From the NCBI RefSeq assembly GCF_023016155.1, contig NZ_JALKBG010000008.1, positions 870,501 through 934,500 of the forward strand: a stretch of 64,000 bases of DNA. Direction: 5' to 3'. Positions 1 through 7,604 of this stretch are shown piece after piece. Made by a program: the position numbers and the translations under genes. This stretch comes from Aliiroseovarius sp. F20344 (lineage in GTDB: Bacteria > Pseudomonadota > Alphaproteobacteria > Rhodobacterales > Rhodobacteraceae). The notes beneath the pieces were generated by a model. That model had not been told where the DNA came from and did no database searches. It saw only the letters and a program-made list of their open reading frames with translations. The first letter of the stretch is position 1, and the number at the start of each line of letters is the position of its first letter.

Positions 1-556
1 CTTGGGGTCAGAGACGCCAGTCCTCGATCGGATTGTGGTTGCGGTCGACCCGCCTGTAACGGGGCACAAAGGCTCTGATGAATGCGGGATCGTTGTGGCC
101 GGTATCTTCGCCAAGGGACCACCGGGCGAATGGAAGGCTGTGGTGCTGGAGGATGCCAGTGTCTCAGCCGCCAGCCCGTCGGAATGGGCCGAAGCCGCGT
201 TGGCGGCCATGGAACGTCACCGAGCGGACCGTTTGGTGGCCGAGGTCAACCAAGGTGGCGACCTTGTGGAAAGCGTCATTCGTCAGATCGACGCAACCGT
301 GCCTTACAAGGCGGTGCGTGCAACGCGTGGAAAACACGCGCGCGCGGAACCTGTGGCGGCCCTGTACGAGCAGGGGCGGGTATCCCATGCAGGGGGGATG
401 GCACAGCTGGAGGATCAGATGTGCCGAATGACCAACAAAGGCTTTGAAGGCAAAGGCAGTCCTGACCGCGTGGATGCGCTGGTTTGGGCCCTGCATGAGC
501 TGATCATCGAACCCGTTGCATCCTACCGCCGCCCGCAAGTGCGCACGCTTGGTTAA
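1..556 (+). CDS. g2: GTA large terminase (g2), C-terminal nuclease part, 5' truncated by window edge
   Basis: The open frame enters from the left edge and ends at TAA 554-556, so only about 184 C-terminal residues of a roughly 450-residue protein are present. What remains is the RNase H-like nuclease domain of phage large terminases. The catalytic acids are visible: the Asp in VAVDPP near the start, the Glu in VAEVNQGGDLV in the middle, and the Asp in DRVDALVWAL near the end. In a gene transfer agent this motor cuts host DNA without pac-site specificity and drives about 4-5 kb into the head. It is followed by portal, protease and capsid genes in the order of the Rhodobacter capsulatus GTA, which fixes the assignment. 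The ATPase half lies outside the window. Confidence 0.9.
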   Translation, partial: LGSETPVLDRIVVAVDPPVTGHKGSDECGIVVAGIFAKGPPGEWKAVVLEDASVSAASPSEWAEAALAAMERHRADRLVAEVNQGGDLVESVIRQIDATVPYKAVRATRGKHARAEPVAALYEQGRVSHAGGMAQLEDQMCRMTNKGFEGKGSPDRVDALVWALHELIIEPVASYRRPQVRTLG

Positions 557-748
557 AGAGTTTTTTAACCCTCAATGGCAAAGTGCAAAACATCGAAAGG
601 CGGGGCCCAATAGCCCACCCGGCAACCGGGCCCTGACCTGATCACCTGATGACGAGATTGACCGCTCGGGATGTGCAACCACGCGCACCCGGACAGGACA
701 GGTTTGCCCGGTGCCAGCCGGAGAACCGAAACCAAGGAGCCAAGGCGC

Positions 749-1936
749 ATGGTATTTGATTTTCTCAAGCGAGGCCCAGTTGACGCGAAGGCAGAGATGC
801 CCGGCGAAGCAAAGGCATCAGCCACAGGGCCTGTCATCGCGTATGGCAATTCGGGCCGCGTGGCCTGGAGCCCGCGTGACACGGTTAGCCTGACCCGCAG
901 CGGTTTTTCGGCCAACCCGGTCGGCTTTCGATCGGTCAAACTGATCGCAGAAGCTGCCAGCGCGCTGCCTTTGGTTTTGCAAGATGACCTGCAACGCTAT
1001 GACAATCATCCGCTTTTGGACCTTCTGGCACGTCCGAATGCCGCGCAGGGCCGGGCAGAGTTGTTCGAGGCCTTCTTTGGTCAGCTGCTGTTGACTGGGA
1101 ACGGCTATCTTGAAGCAGTTGCCGGCGAAGACGGCGCGGTGAGCGAGCTTCACGTGCTGCGTTCGGACCGGATGGCGCTGGTGCCCGGCGCGGATGGTTG
1201 GCCGGTCGCCTATGATTACACGGTAGGTGCGCGCAAACACCGCTTCAATGTGGGCGAGAGTGCTTCCCCGATTTGTCACGTGAAAGCCTTCCACCCGCAG
1301 GACGACCATTATGGCCTGTCCCCGTTGCAGGCCGCCGCGACAGCGATTGATGTCCACAACGCTGCAAGTCGCTGGTCCAAAGCGCTTTTGGACAATGCAG
1401 CACGGCCTTCGGGGGCCATTGTTTATAAAGGTGCGGATGGGCAAGCGCAACTGAGCGCGGACCAGTATGATCGCCTGCTCAGCGAGATGGAAAGCCACCA
1501 TGTTGGGGCGCGCAACGCGGGGCGACCGATGTTGCTTGAAGGCGGGCTGGATTGGAAGCCGATGGGCTTCAGCCCCTCGGACATGGAATTCCAGAAAACC
1601 AAAGAAGCCGCGGCGCGTGAAATCGCGCAGGCCTTTGGGGTGCCGCCAATGCTGATCGGCATTCCAGGCGACGCCACCTACGCCAACTACCAAGAGGCAA
1701 GCCGGGCGTTTTATCGCCTGACTGTGGTGCCGCTTGTGTCACGTGTCGCGGCCAGTGTTGGCCATTGGTTGGCGGGGTTCACGGGGGAAGCGGTGAAGTT
1801 GAAGCCGGATTTGGATCAAGTGCCCGCTTTGGCTGCGGAACGCGATCAGCAATGGGCCCGCGTGGCCGAGGCCAGCTTCCTGACTGATGCGGAAAAGCGC
1901 AGCCTTCTGGGGCTGCCACCACTGGCACAGGATTAA
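749..1936 (+). CDS. g3: GTA portal protein (g3), HK97 family
   Basis: The product is a 395-aa phage portal of the HK97 family. It forms the dodecameric channel at the capsid vertex through which the terminase pumps DNA. I start at ATG 749, which follows AAGGAG (734-739) at 9 nt; the frame stays open further upstream, but without a good ribosome binding site. Family-typical segments are seen, including LLLTGNGYLEAV in the first third, GLSPLQAAATAIDVHNAA, and FGVPPMLIGIPGDATYANYQEA near the C-terminus. A 192-bp gap separates it from g2. Downstream the protease begins 17 nt after the stop, so the g3.5 ORF described between g3 and g4 in R. capsulatus has no room here. Confidence 0.95.
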   Translation: MVFDFLKRGPVDAKAEMPGEAKASATGPVIAYGNSGRVAWSPRDTVSLTRSGFSANPVGFRSVKLIAEAASALPLVLQDDLQRYDNHPLLDLLARPNAAQGRAELFEAFFGQLLLTGNGYLEAVAGEDGAVSELHVLRSDRMALVPGADGWPVAYDYTVGARKHRFNVGESASPICHVKAFHPQDDHYGLSPLQAAATAIDVHNAASRWSKALLDNAARPSGAIVYKGADGQAQLSADQYDRLLSEMESHHVGARNAGRPMLLEGGLDWKPMGFSPSDMEFQKTKEAAAREIAQAFGVPPMLIGIPGDATYANYQEASRAFYRLTVVPLVSRVAASVGHWLAGFTGEAVKLKPDLDQVPALAAERDQQWARVAEASFLTDAEKRSLLGLPPLAQD

Positions 1937-1953
1937 TGAGAAAGGGCGATATT

Positions 1954-2526
1954 ATGGGTGATTATCACACCGATTTCGGACTGGAGCACAAGTTTGTCAA
2001 ACTGGGCGAAACAGTTCAGACCGCTGAAGGCATTCAAATTGACGGCTATGCCAGTTTCTTCGAACAAGTCGACAATGGCGGCGATGTTGTGGCCCGTGGT
2101 GCCTATTCAAAGTCATTGGAAGACCTCAAAGCCAAGGGCCGTGGCGTTAAGATGCTGTGGCAACACGACCCAGCCCAACCGATTGGGGTGTGGGATGAGG
2201 TGCGAGAAGACGCAAAGGGTCTTTACGTTAAAGGCCGCATTCTGGGCGACGTCGAAAAGGGTCGTGAAGCGGCTGCACTGATCGAGGCTGGCGCGATTGA
2301 TGGGCTCTCCATTGGATATCGCACCAAGAAATCCACAATGACACAACAAGGCCAACGGCTTTTGACTGAATTGGAGCTGTGGGAGGTGTCGCTTGTCACG
2401 TTCCCAATGCTTCCAACGGCGCGGGTGGGGGCAAAGGACAACACGTCTGTTGCTCAGGATACCACTCTGCGTGAACTGGCTGCGACCATTGAGGATGCAC
2501 GCCTGATGCTGGCCCGCAAAGCCTGA
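1954..2526 (+). CDS. g4: GTA prohead protease (g4)
   Basis: The product is a 190-aa HK97-type prohead protease (peptidase family U35/S78). It trims the N-terminal scaffold segment from capsid subunits during head maturation. Features include the IDGYASFFEQVDNGGD segment near the N-terminus, LWQHDPAQPIGVWDEV with the catalytic His, and IDGLSIGYR with the likely catalytic Ser. I chose ATG 1954, behind AGGG at 1943-1946. An alternative ATG at 1936 overlaps the portal stop codon but has no ribosome binding site of its own. It lies between portal and capsid, as in other GTA and HK97-like head modules. Confidence 0.92.
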   Translation: MGDYHTDFGLEHKFVKLGETVQTAEGIQIDGYASFFEQVDNGGDVVARGAYSKSLEDLKAKGRGVKMLWQHDPAQPIGVWDEVREDAKGLYVKGRILGDVEKGREAAALIEAGAIDGLSIGYRTKKSTMTQQGQRLLTELELWEVSLVTFPMLPTARVGAKDNTSVAQDTTLRELAATIEDARLMLARKA

Positions 2527-2560
2527 GCCAGCGATCTGAACCCCTGAAAAGGACCCAATT

Positions 2561-3778
2561 ATGAGCAAGAAAGAGACAAAGGCTCAGGGCCAGTCGGCTG
2601 CGCCCGCTGGCTTGGCTACAGGCCCTAATCCGGCTGCCGAGGTGAAGACCGCGTTGGTTGGTTTTGTGAGTGATATCAACGATTTTCACGACGACATTTC
2701 GACCAAACTTCAACAACAGGAAGAGCGACTGACCATGCTGGATCGCAAATCTAACACCATTGCGGGCCGCCCGCACCTTGCCGCTGCTGCCGATTTGGAA
2801 GCACCCCATCAGAAGGCTTTTGAAGCTTACGTTCGTTCGGGTGATGATGACGCACTGCGTGGCATTGATCTGGAGGGCAAAGCCATGTCGTCGGCCGTGG
2901 CGGCTGATGGCGGCTACCTTGTGGACCCGATCACCGCTGACACCATCAAAGGTGTTCTGAACAGCGCGGCGTCACTGCGTTCGGTGGCCAATGTGGTCAA
3001 CGTGGAAGGCACTGCCTATGACGTTCTGATCGATCAAGGCGATCTGGTTACCGGCTGGGCGTCGGAAACGGGTTCGTCGACCGAAACCGGCACCCCGCAG
3101 ATCGACCGTATTTCGATCCCGCTGCACGAGCTGTCGGCTCTGCCGAAAGTCTCGCAGCGTCTGCTGGATGACAGCGCGTTTGACATCGAAAACTGGCTGG
3201 CGGGTCGTATCGCTGACAAGTTCTCGCGCGCAGAAAGCGGTGCGTTCATCAACGGTGACGGTGTCGAGAAGCCTGTGGGCATTCTGAACCACACCGCTGT
3301 CGACAACTCCAGCTGGACTTGGGGCAATCTTGGTTACGTCGCCACTGGCGAGGCAGGTGACTTCAACGCCACCAACCCGGCAGATGCGATCTTCGACCTG
3401 ATCTATGCGCTGGGTGCTGATTATCGTACCAATGCAGTCTTCGTGATGAACTCGAAAACCGTCGGTGCTGTGCGCAAGTTGAAAGACGCGGATGGCCGCT
3501 TCCTGTGGTCGGATGCCACTGTCGCTGGCGAACCCGCCCGTCTGATCGGCTATCCCGTTCTGATCGTCGAGGACATGCCCGACATCGGTGCTGACAGCCA
3601 CTCGATTGCGTTTGGTGATTTTGCTGCGGGTTACACCATTGCCGAACGCCCTGACACGCGCATCCTGCGTGACCCGTTCTCGGCCAAGCCGCATGTGCTG
3701 TTCTATGCCACCAAGCGCGTAGGCGGTGATGTCAGCGACTTTGCTGCGATCAAACTTCTGAAGTTCTCAGTCTCGTAA
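2561..3778 (+). CDS. g5: GTA major capsid protein (g5), HK97 fold
   Basis: The product is a 405-aa major capsid protein. Residues about 1-105 are a charged, partly coiled-coil scaffolding segment that the g4 protease should remove. The mature shell domain begins around residue 108 with a typical block (AMSSAVAADGGYLVDP) and runs to the C-terminal TKRVGGDVSDFAAIKLLKFS. AAAGGA lies just upstream of ATG 2561. Codon choice is strongly biased to C-ending codons compared with neighbours, as expected for the most abundant GTA protein. A 164-bp non-coding stretch with strong inverted repeats follows, the longest gap from here to the end of g15. Confidence 0.96.
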   Translation: MSKKETKAQGQSAAPAGLATGPNPAAEVKTALVGFVSDINDFHDDISTKLQQQEERLTMLDRKSNTIAGRPHLAAAADLEAPHQKAFEAYVRSGDDDALRGIDLEGKAMSSAVAADGGYLVDPITADTIKGVLNSAASLRSVANVVNVEGTAYDVLIDQGDLVTGWASETGSSTETGTPQIDRISIPLHELSALPKVSQRLLDDSAFDIENWLAGRIADKFSRAESGAFINGDGVEKPVGILNHTAVDNSSWTWGNLGYVATGEAGDFNATNPADAIFDLIYALGADYRTNAVFVMNSKTVGAVRKLKDADGRFLWSDATVAGEPARLIGYPVLIVEDMPDIGADSHSIAFGDFAAGYTIAERPDTRILRDPFSAKPHVLFYATKRVGGDVSDFAAIKLLKFSVS

Positions 3779-3805
3779 GAGATGAACCTGATCCCGTGGC
3801 ATCCA

Positions 3806-3903
3806 AAAGGGTGTCGCGGGGCAGGGCGCGCGCCGGCCAATCCCGTGTTGTCTAGCTGCTCCCCCTCCGTCCGAGCAATGCGGACGGCGCGCGCCCACCC
3901 TTT
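3806..3903 (+). other. Structured intergenic region between capsid and adaptor genes
   Basis: Two nested exact inverted repeats occur. AAAGGGTG (3806-3813) pairs with CACCCTTT (3896-3903), and GGGCGCGCGCC (3824-3834) pairs with GGCGCGCGCCC (3886-3896). A third, smaller hairpin, CCGTCCG (3867-3873) with CGGACGG (3881-3887), overlaps the right arm of the 11-bp stem, so two conformations compete. There is no U-tract, so a simple intrinsic terminator is unlikely. By inference it could cap or stabilise the capsid mRNA or attenuate read-through into the low-copy connector genes. Confidence 0.55.
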
Positions 3904-3942
3904 CCCACATGACGTGAGGGGCCCGAATTTCGGAGATGATCC

Positions 3943-4551
3943 ATGATGTTAGTCGAGCAGACCACAGTGCCGGGCACGGCCATTCCGGTCGCCCAATTCA
4001 AGGACCACCTGCGGCTGGGTACCGGGTTTGCCGATGACGGGGTGCAAGATCAGGTGCTGGAAACCTACCTTCGGGCCGCAATGGCCGCGATCGAGGCCCG
4101 CACTGGAAAGATCCTTCTGTCGCGCGCGTTTACCTGGACCTTGACCGCATGGCGCGATCTTGCGTCGCAAGCCTTGCCGGTTGGTCCGGTCAGCCAGATC
4201 CTGAGCCTTGAGATCCATGATCGGCTCGGCGGCACTGAAACCATTGATCCGGCCCGTTACGCGCTGGAGCAAGACATGCACCGACCGCGCCTTGTGTCGA
4301 CCGGTCTTTGCTTGTCGGCGATCCCTGTTGGAGGACAAGCGGTTATCGGATTTGAGGCCGGGTTTGGGGCGGCATGGTCCGATCTGCCCGCAGATCTGGG
4401 GCAAGCGGTGATGTTGCTGGCGGCCAGTTATTATGAGAACCGGGCGGATGCCGGGGGTGCAATGGGGCAAGGGGAATTGTCCTCGGCGATCTCGGCCCTG
4501 CTGCAACGCTATCGCACCGTGCGCCTGTTTGGTGGTGGAGGGGCGGCATGA
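3943..4551 (+). CDS. g6: GTA head-tail adaptor (g6)
   Basis: The product is a 202-aa protein of the phiE125 gp8 / DUF of phage connector type. In the R. capsulatus particle the g6 product is the adaptor ring beneath the portal. The N-terminus (VAQFKDHLRLG) and the central helix LETYLRAAMAAIEARTGK are typical of head-tail connector proteins. ATG 3943 follows GGAG (3932-3935) at 7 nt; a second ATG lies directly behind it. The gene overlaps g7 by 4 bp (ATGA), so the two are translationally coupled. It is the first gene after the structured gap. Confidence 0.88.
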   Translation: MMLVEQTTVPGTAIPVAQFKDHLRLGTGFADDGVQDQVLETYLRAAMAAIEARTGKILLSRAFTWTLTAWRDLASQALPVGPVSQILSLEIHDRLGGTETIDPARYALEQDMHRPRLVSTGLCLSAIPVGGQAVIGFEAGFGAAWSDLPADLGQAVMLLAASYYENRADAGGAMGQGELSSAISALLQRYRTVRLFGGGGAA

Positions 4552-4886
4552 AGCGCCCTGTCTTAAACCGAAAGCTTCTGTTGGAAGAACCTGTGCGCAC
4601 TGCGGATGGTGCGGGTGGTTTCACAACAAGCTGGCAAACCTTGGGGCAAGTTTGGGCCCAGGTGAAACCCGGCTCTGGGCGCGAACGTGCGGCGGGTTTT
4701 GCTACCGTGTCGTCCATTGCCTTTCGCATCACAGTGCGCGCTGCCCCTGACGGTGCGCCGTCCCGTCCGAAGCCCGATCAGCGGTTTCGCGATGGATCGC
4801 GGATCTTCCGTATCCTTGCAGTGACCGAGGCGGATGCAGGCGCGCAATACCTGACCTGTTTTGCGCAAGAGGAGGTGTCGGCATGA
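4548..4886 (+). CDS. g7: GTA head closure / stopper protein (g7)
   Basis: The product is a 112-aa phage head-tail joining protein of the SPP1 gp16 type. This is a small beta-barrel that closes the head channel and forms the tail-facing ring. The conserved pattern is a beta-rich N-terminus with an aromatic strand (TLGQVWAQVKPGSGRE), then FRITVRAAPDG, and a C-terminal FRILAVTEADAGAQYLTC strand. It starts inside g6 (4-bp overlap) and ends overlapping g8 by 4 bp. This tight coupling is expected for stoichiometric connector proteins. Confidence 0.85.
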   Translation: MKRPVLNRKLLLEEPVRTADGAGGFTTSWQTLGQVWAQVKPGSGRERAAGFATVSSIAFRITVRAAPDGAPSRPKPDQRFRDGSRIFRILAVTEADAGAQYLTCFAQEEVSA

Positions 4887-5293
4887 GCTATGGCGTTTCA
4901 GCTTCGCTTCAACAGGCCATCTATCAGCGCCTTACTGCGGATGTGACCCTGTCTACGTTGGTGTCTGGTGCGATCTATGATGCCGTCCCGGCAGGGATCA
5001 TCACGGGCACCTATGTCAGCCTTGGTCCCGAAGATGTGCGCGAGCGGTCGGATAAGACCGGTCATGGCGCGTTGCACGAGGTCACGGTCAGCGTGGTCAC
5101 GGATGCAGCCGGGTTCCAGGCCGCCAAAGAGGTGGCCGCCGCTGTCAGCGACTCGTTGGTGGATGCCAGCTTGGTTCTGGCGCGCGGTTCCCTTGTTTAC
5201 CTGAATTTCCATCGTGCGCGGGCGCGGCGGGTTGAAGACGCGGATGTCCGCCGCATCGACCTGATCTTCCGCGCACGTGTCGAAGACAATTAA
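4883..5293 (+). CDS. g8: GTA tail terminator (g8), DUF3168 family
   Basis: The product is a 136-aa DUF3168 protein. In the R. capsulatus GTA it corresponds to the tail-terminator ring between head connector and tail tube. The family pattern is clear: an N-terminal helix (LQQAIYQRLTAD), a YDAVPAG strand, TYVSLGPEDV, the HEVTVSVVTDAAGFQ strand, and a C-terminal strand DVRRIDLIFRARVED. ATG overlaps g7, and AGGAGG lies just upstream inside g7. The major tail protein gene follows after 23 bp with its own ribosome binding site. Confidence 0.87.
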   Translation: MSYGVSASLQQAIYQRLTADVTLSTLVSGAIYDAVPAGIITGTYVSLGPEDVRERSDKTGHGALHEVTVSVVTDAAGFQAAKEVAAAVSDSLVDASLVLARGSLVYLNFHRARARRVEDADVRRIDLIFRARVEDN

Positions 5294-5316
5294 ACCTTTC
5301 AAAACGGAGTGATCCT

Positions 5317-5730
5317 ATGGCTGCGCAAAACGGCAAAGACCTTCTGATCAAGCTCGATATGACCGACACCGGTGTGTTCGAGACCATTGCAGGCCTTCGG
5401 GCCACGCGCCTGAGCTTCAACGCGGAAAGCGTGGATGTGACCAGCCTGGAAAGCACAGGCGGTTGGCGTGAACTTCTGGGCGGTGCAGGCGTGAAATCGG
5501 CGTCGATCTCGGGCTCGGGTGTGTTCAAAGACGCCTCGACCGACGAGCGGGCTCGCCAGATCTTTTTCGACAATGAAGTGCCGAGCTTCCAAGTGATTGT
5601 GCCCGATTTCGGCGTGGTCGAAGGCGCGTTCATGATCACCTCGATTGAATATGCGGGGTCGCATAACGGCGAGGCGACATATGAGCTGTCGATGGCATCG
5701 GCTGGCGAACTGACCTTCACGGCGCTTTGA
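5317..5730 (+). CDS. g9: GTA major tail protein (g9)
   Basis: The product is a 137-aa phage major tail tube protein (TIGR02126-like). It stacks as hexameric rings to form the short GTA tail tube. It begins MAAQNGKDLLIKLDM and has the ESVDVTSLESTGGWRELL segment and a C-terminal MITSIEYAGSHNGEATYEL strand typical of the family. AACGGAG lies about 7 nt upstream of the ATG. As with the capsid gene, codons are strongly biased, consistent with high copy number. Confidence 0.9.
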   Translation: MAAQNGKDLLIKLDMTDTGVFETIAGLRATRLSFNAESVDVTSLESTGGWRELLGGAGVKSASISGSGVFKDASTDERARQIFFDNEVPSFQVIVPDFGVVEGAFMITSIEYAGSHNGEATYELSMASAGELTFTAL

Positions 5731-5732
5731 TC

Positions 5733-6065
5733 ATGGCCAATCCCTGGACGGGCGAGGTCGCCCTTGTGATCGACGGCACATCTCATGTGTTGAAGTTGAC
5801 GCTTGGGGCATTGGCCGAGCTGGAAGAGCAGCTGGGAGAGGCCTCGATCGTATCGCTGGTCGAACGGTTTGAAAGCGGAGGATTCTCAAGCCGTGATGTT
5901 CTGGCCTTGATTGTCGCCGGACTGCGCGGCGGGGGCTGGGCTGGCACGGCGCAGGATTTGATTGCCGCTGAAATCCAAGGCGGACCCGTCGAAGCCGCAA
6001 AAGCCGCGGGTCAGCTTTTGACCCGCGCCTTCGCCCTGACACCCGGGGATGACGTGCGTGGCTGA
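5733..6065 (+). CDS. g10: GTA g10, tail assembly chaperone-type protein
   Basis: The product is a 110-aa GTA-family protein (annotated in relatives as gene transfer agent family / DUF3356). It sits where tailed phages carry the gpG/gpT tail assembly chaperone pair. The product starts MANPWTGEVALVIDG, a beta hairpin, followed by helices LGALAELEEQLG and RDVLALIVAGLRGGG. I start at ATG 5733 rather than the TTG two codons earlier. Its 3' end overlaps the next frame by 17 bp, which is compatible with coupled or alternative-frame expression of tail chaperones. Confidence 0.8.
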   Translation: MANPWTGEVALVIDGTSHVLKLTLGALAELEEQLGEASIVSLVERFESGGFSSRDVLALIVAGLRGGGWAGTAQDLIAAEIQGGPVEAAKAAGQLLTRAFALTPGDDVRG

Positions 6066-6276
6066 GGCTGCCGGGTTCGACTGGCCGGGGTTGATGCGCC
6101 TTGGTCTTGGTAAACTGGGACTGCGCCCGGATGATTTCTGGGCGCTGACCCCGATCGAATTGGCTGTGATGGCCGGGCTAGAGGGGCAACCTGCCACCTG
6201 CCTGCGATCCCGGCTTGATGAGCTTGCCCGTGCGTTCCCTGATGAACCGCGTGGCCCCAAAGGAAAGGGCATGTGA
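6049..6276 (+). CDS. g10.1: GTA g10.1, small tail assembly chaperone
   Basis: The product is a 75-aa protein of the phage tail assembly chaperone type (DUF2376/TAC_6). Typical blocks are FDWPGLMRLGLGKLGLRPDDFW and ALTPIELAVMAGLEG. It overlaps g10 by 17 bp and g11 by one base (TGATG). In R. capsulatus the corresponding small gene lies between g10 and g11. ATG 6049 is the chosen start; a GTG nine bases later is a possible alternative. Confidence 0.78.
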   Translation: MTCVAEAAGFDWPGLMRLGLGKLGLRPDDFWALTPIELAVMAGLEGQPATCLRSRLDELARAFPDEPRGPKGKGM

Positions 6277-6938
6277 TGGCTGAATTGGACAGTATCGACA
6301 GTTTCGAAGACCAAATTGACGCCTTGGAAGCGGCACTTGGTGGCGCGCAGCAAATGACCACTGGCTTTATCTTCGAATTGAAGGGCATGCATTCGACGAT
6401 TTCGGATCTGAATGCAGATGTCAGCACTTTGTCCTCGGGTATCTCGTCTGGTTTGCGCCGTGCGTTCGAGGGCTTGGCCTTTGATGGGATGAAACTGTCA
6501 GATGCATTGAAAGAGGTCGCACGGTCAATGACCGATGCGGCGTTCAATGCCGCCGTAAACCCAGTCACCAACCATTTTGGCGATCTTCTGGGTCAGGGTG
6601 TTGGCGCGATTACAAACGCGTTCCTGCCCTTTGCCGATGGCGGCGCATTTGCCCATGGGCGCGTCATGCCGTTTGCCAAGGGGGGCGTGGTGTCGCAAGC
6701 GACTGCCTTTCCGATGCGAGGCGGCATGGGCCTGATGGGTGAAGCCGGACCGGAAGCCATTATGCCACTGAGCCGCGGGGCCGATGGCCGGCTTGGCGTG
6801 CGCACGCAGGGCGGCGGTCAGCCCGTGAATGTCACCATGAATATCTCGACCCCGGATGTCGAAAGCTTCCGTCGGTCTCAAAGCCAGATTGCGGCCAATG
6901 TCCAGCGCGCTTTGGCGCGCGGCCAGCGGCACCGCTGA
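6276..6938 (+). CDS. g11: GTA tape measure protein (g11)
   Basis: The product is a 220-aa, unusually short tape measure protein, in keeping with the short GTA tail. Residues about 1-110 are helical and partly coiled coil. A Gly/Ala-rich segment follows (FADGGAFAHGRVMPFAKGGV) and then the phage tail-tip motif MGEAGPEAIMPLSRGADG. The TGATG overlap with g10.1 fixes ATG 6276; GTG 6273 just before it is less likely. The gene precedes the distal tail protein g12 after 33 bp, with GGAGGG before g12. Confidence 0.86.
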   Translation: MAELDSIDSFEDQIDALEAALGGAQQMTTGFIFELKGMHSTISDLNADVSTLSSGISSGLRRAFEGLAFDGMKLSDALKEVARSMTDAAFNAAVNPVTNHFGDLLGQGVGAITNAFLPFADGGAFAHGRVMPFAKGGVVSQATAFPMRGGMGLMGEAGPEAIMPLSRGADGRLGVRTQGGGQPVNVTMNISTPDVESFRRSQSQIAANVQRALARGQRHR

Positions 6939-6971
6939 TCACCAGATTTCCTGATCTTAGGAGGGTTCCAC

Positions 6972-7604
6972 ATGTCTTTTCATGAAATTCGTTTCCCAGC
7001 CAATCTGAGTTTCGGCTCGGTTGGCGGTCCTGAACGGCGCACCGAAGTGGTCACGCTGGCCAACGGGTTCGAAGAACGCAACAGCCCGTGGGAGCATTCG
7101 CGTCGGCGTTATGATGCGGGGATCGGGATGCGGTCTTTGGATGACGTTGAAACGCTGATTGCGTTCTTTGAAGCGCGCCGCGGGCAGTTACATGCGTTTC
7201 GCTGGAAAGACTGGTCGGACTTCAAAAGCGGCCTGCCATCGGCTGAGCCTGCGTACACTGATCAGATCATCGGGTGGGGCGACGGGACAACCACCGACTT
7301 CCAGCTGCTCAAGACCTACCGGTCAGGCACCAACACCTACGAGCGGCCAATCCAAAAGCCGGTCGAAGGGACGGTGAAGCTGGGCCTGAAAGGGGACCCT
7401 CAGATTGAGGCGACACAGTTTAGCGTCGATCTCACCACCGGGTTGATCAGCTTTGCGACAGCGCCGGAAGATGGGGCCGAGATCACCGCCGGGTATGAGT
7501 TTGATGTGCCCGTGCGGTTCGACACGGACCGCGTTCATACGTCGGTGGCGTCGTTCCAGGCGGGTGAGGCACCGAATGTGCCGGTGGTCGAGGTGCGTGT
7601 CTGA
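6972..7604 (+). CDS. g12: GTA distal tail protein (g12), DUF2460/TIGR02217
   Basis: The product is a 210-aa DUF2460 protein, the distal tail ring that starts the baseplate. Hallmarks are the N-terminal FHEIRFPANLSFGSVGGP, the RRYDAGIGMRSLDDVETLI block, and HAFRWKDWSDFKSG. GGAGGG lies 7 nt upstream of ATG 6972. The stop overlaps the g13 start (TGATG). In the R. capsulatus structure this protein binds the hub g13, so gene order and interaction order agree. Confidence 0.92.
   Translation: MSFHEIRFPANLSFGSVGGPERRTEVVTLANGFEERNSPWEHSRRRYDAGIGMRSLDDVETLIAFFEARRGQLHAFRWKDWSDFKSGLPSAEPAYTDQIIGWGDGTTTDFQLLKTYRSGTNTYERPIQKPVEGTVKLGLKGDPQIEATQFSVDLTTGLISFATAPEDGAEITAGYEFDVPVRFDTDRVHTSVASFQAGEAPNVPVVEVRV

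Noticed and set aside
618-630. CCCGG-CAA-CCGGG hairpin between g2 and g3
   Set aside because: The stem is only 5 bp with no T tract, and such short GC dyads are frequent by chance here.
6049-6065. Possible programmed frameshift between g10 and g10.1
   Set aside because: The 17-bp overlap has no X-XXY-YYZ slippery sequence that I can see; separate initiation at ATG 6049 is the simpler reading.
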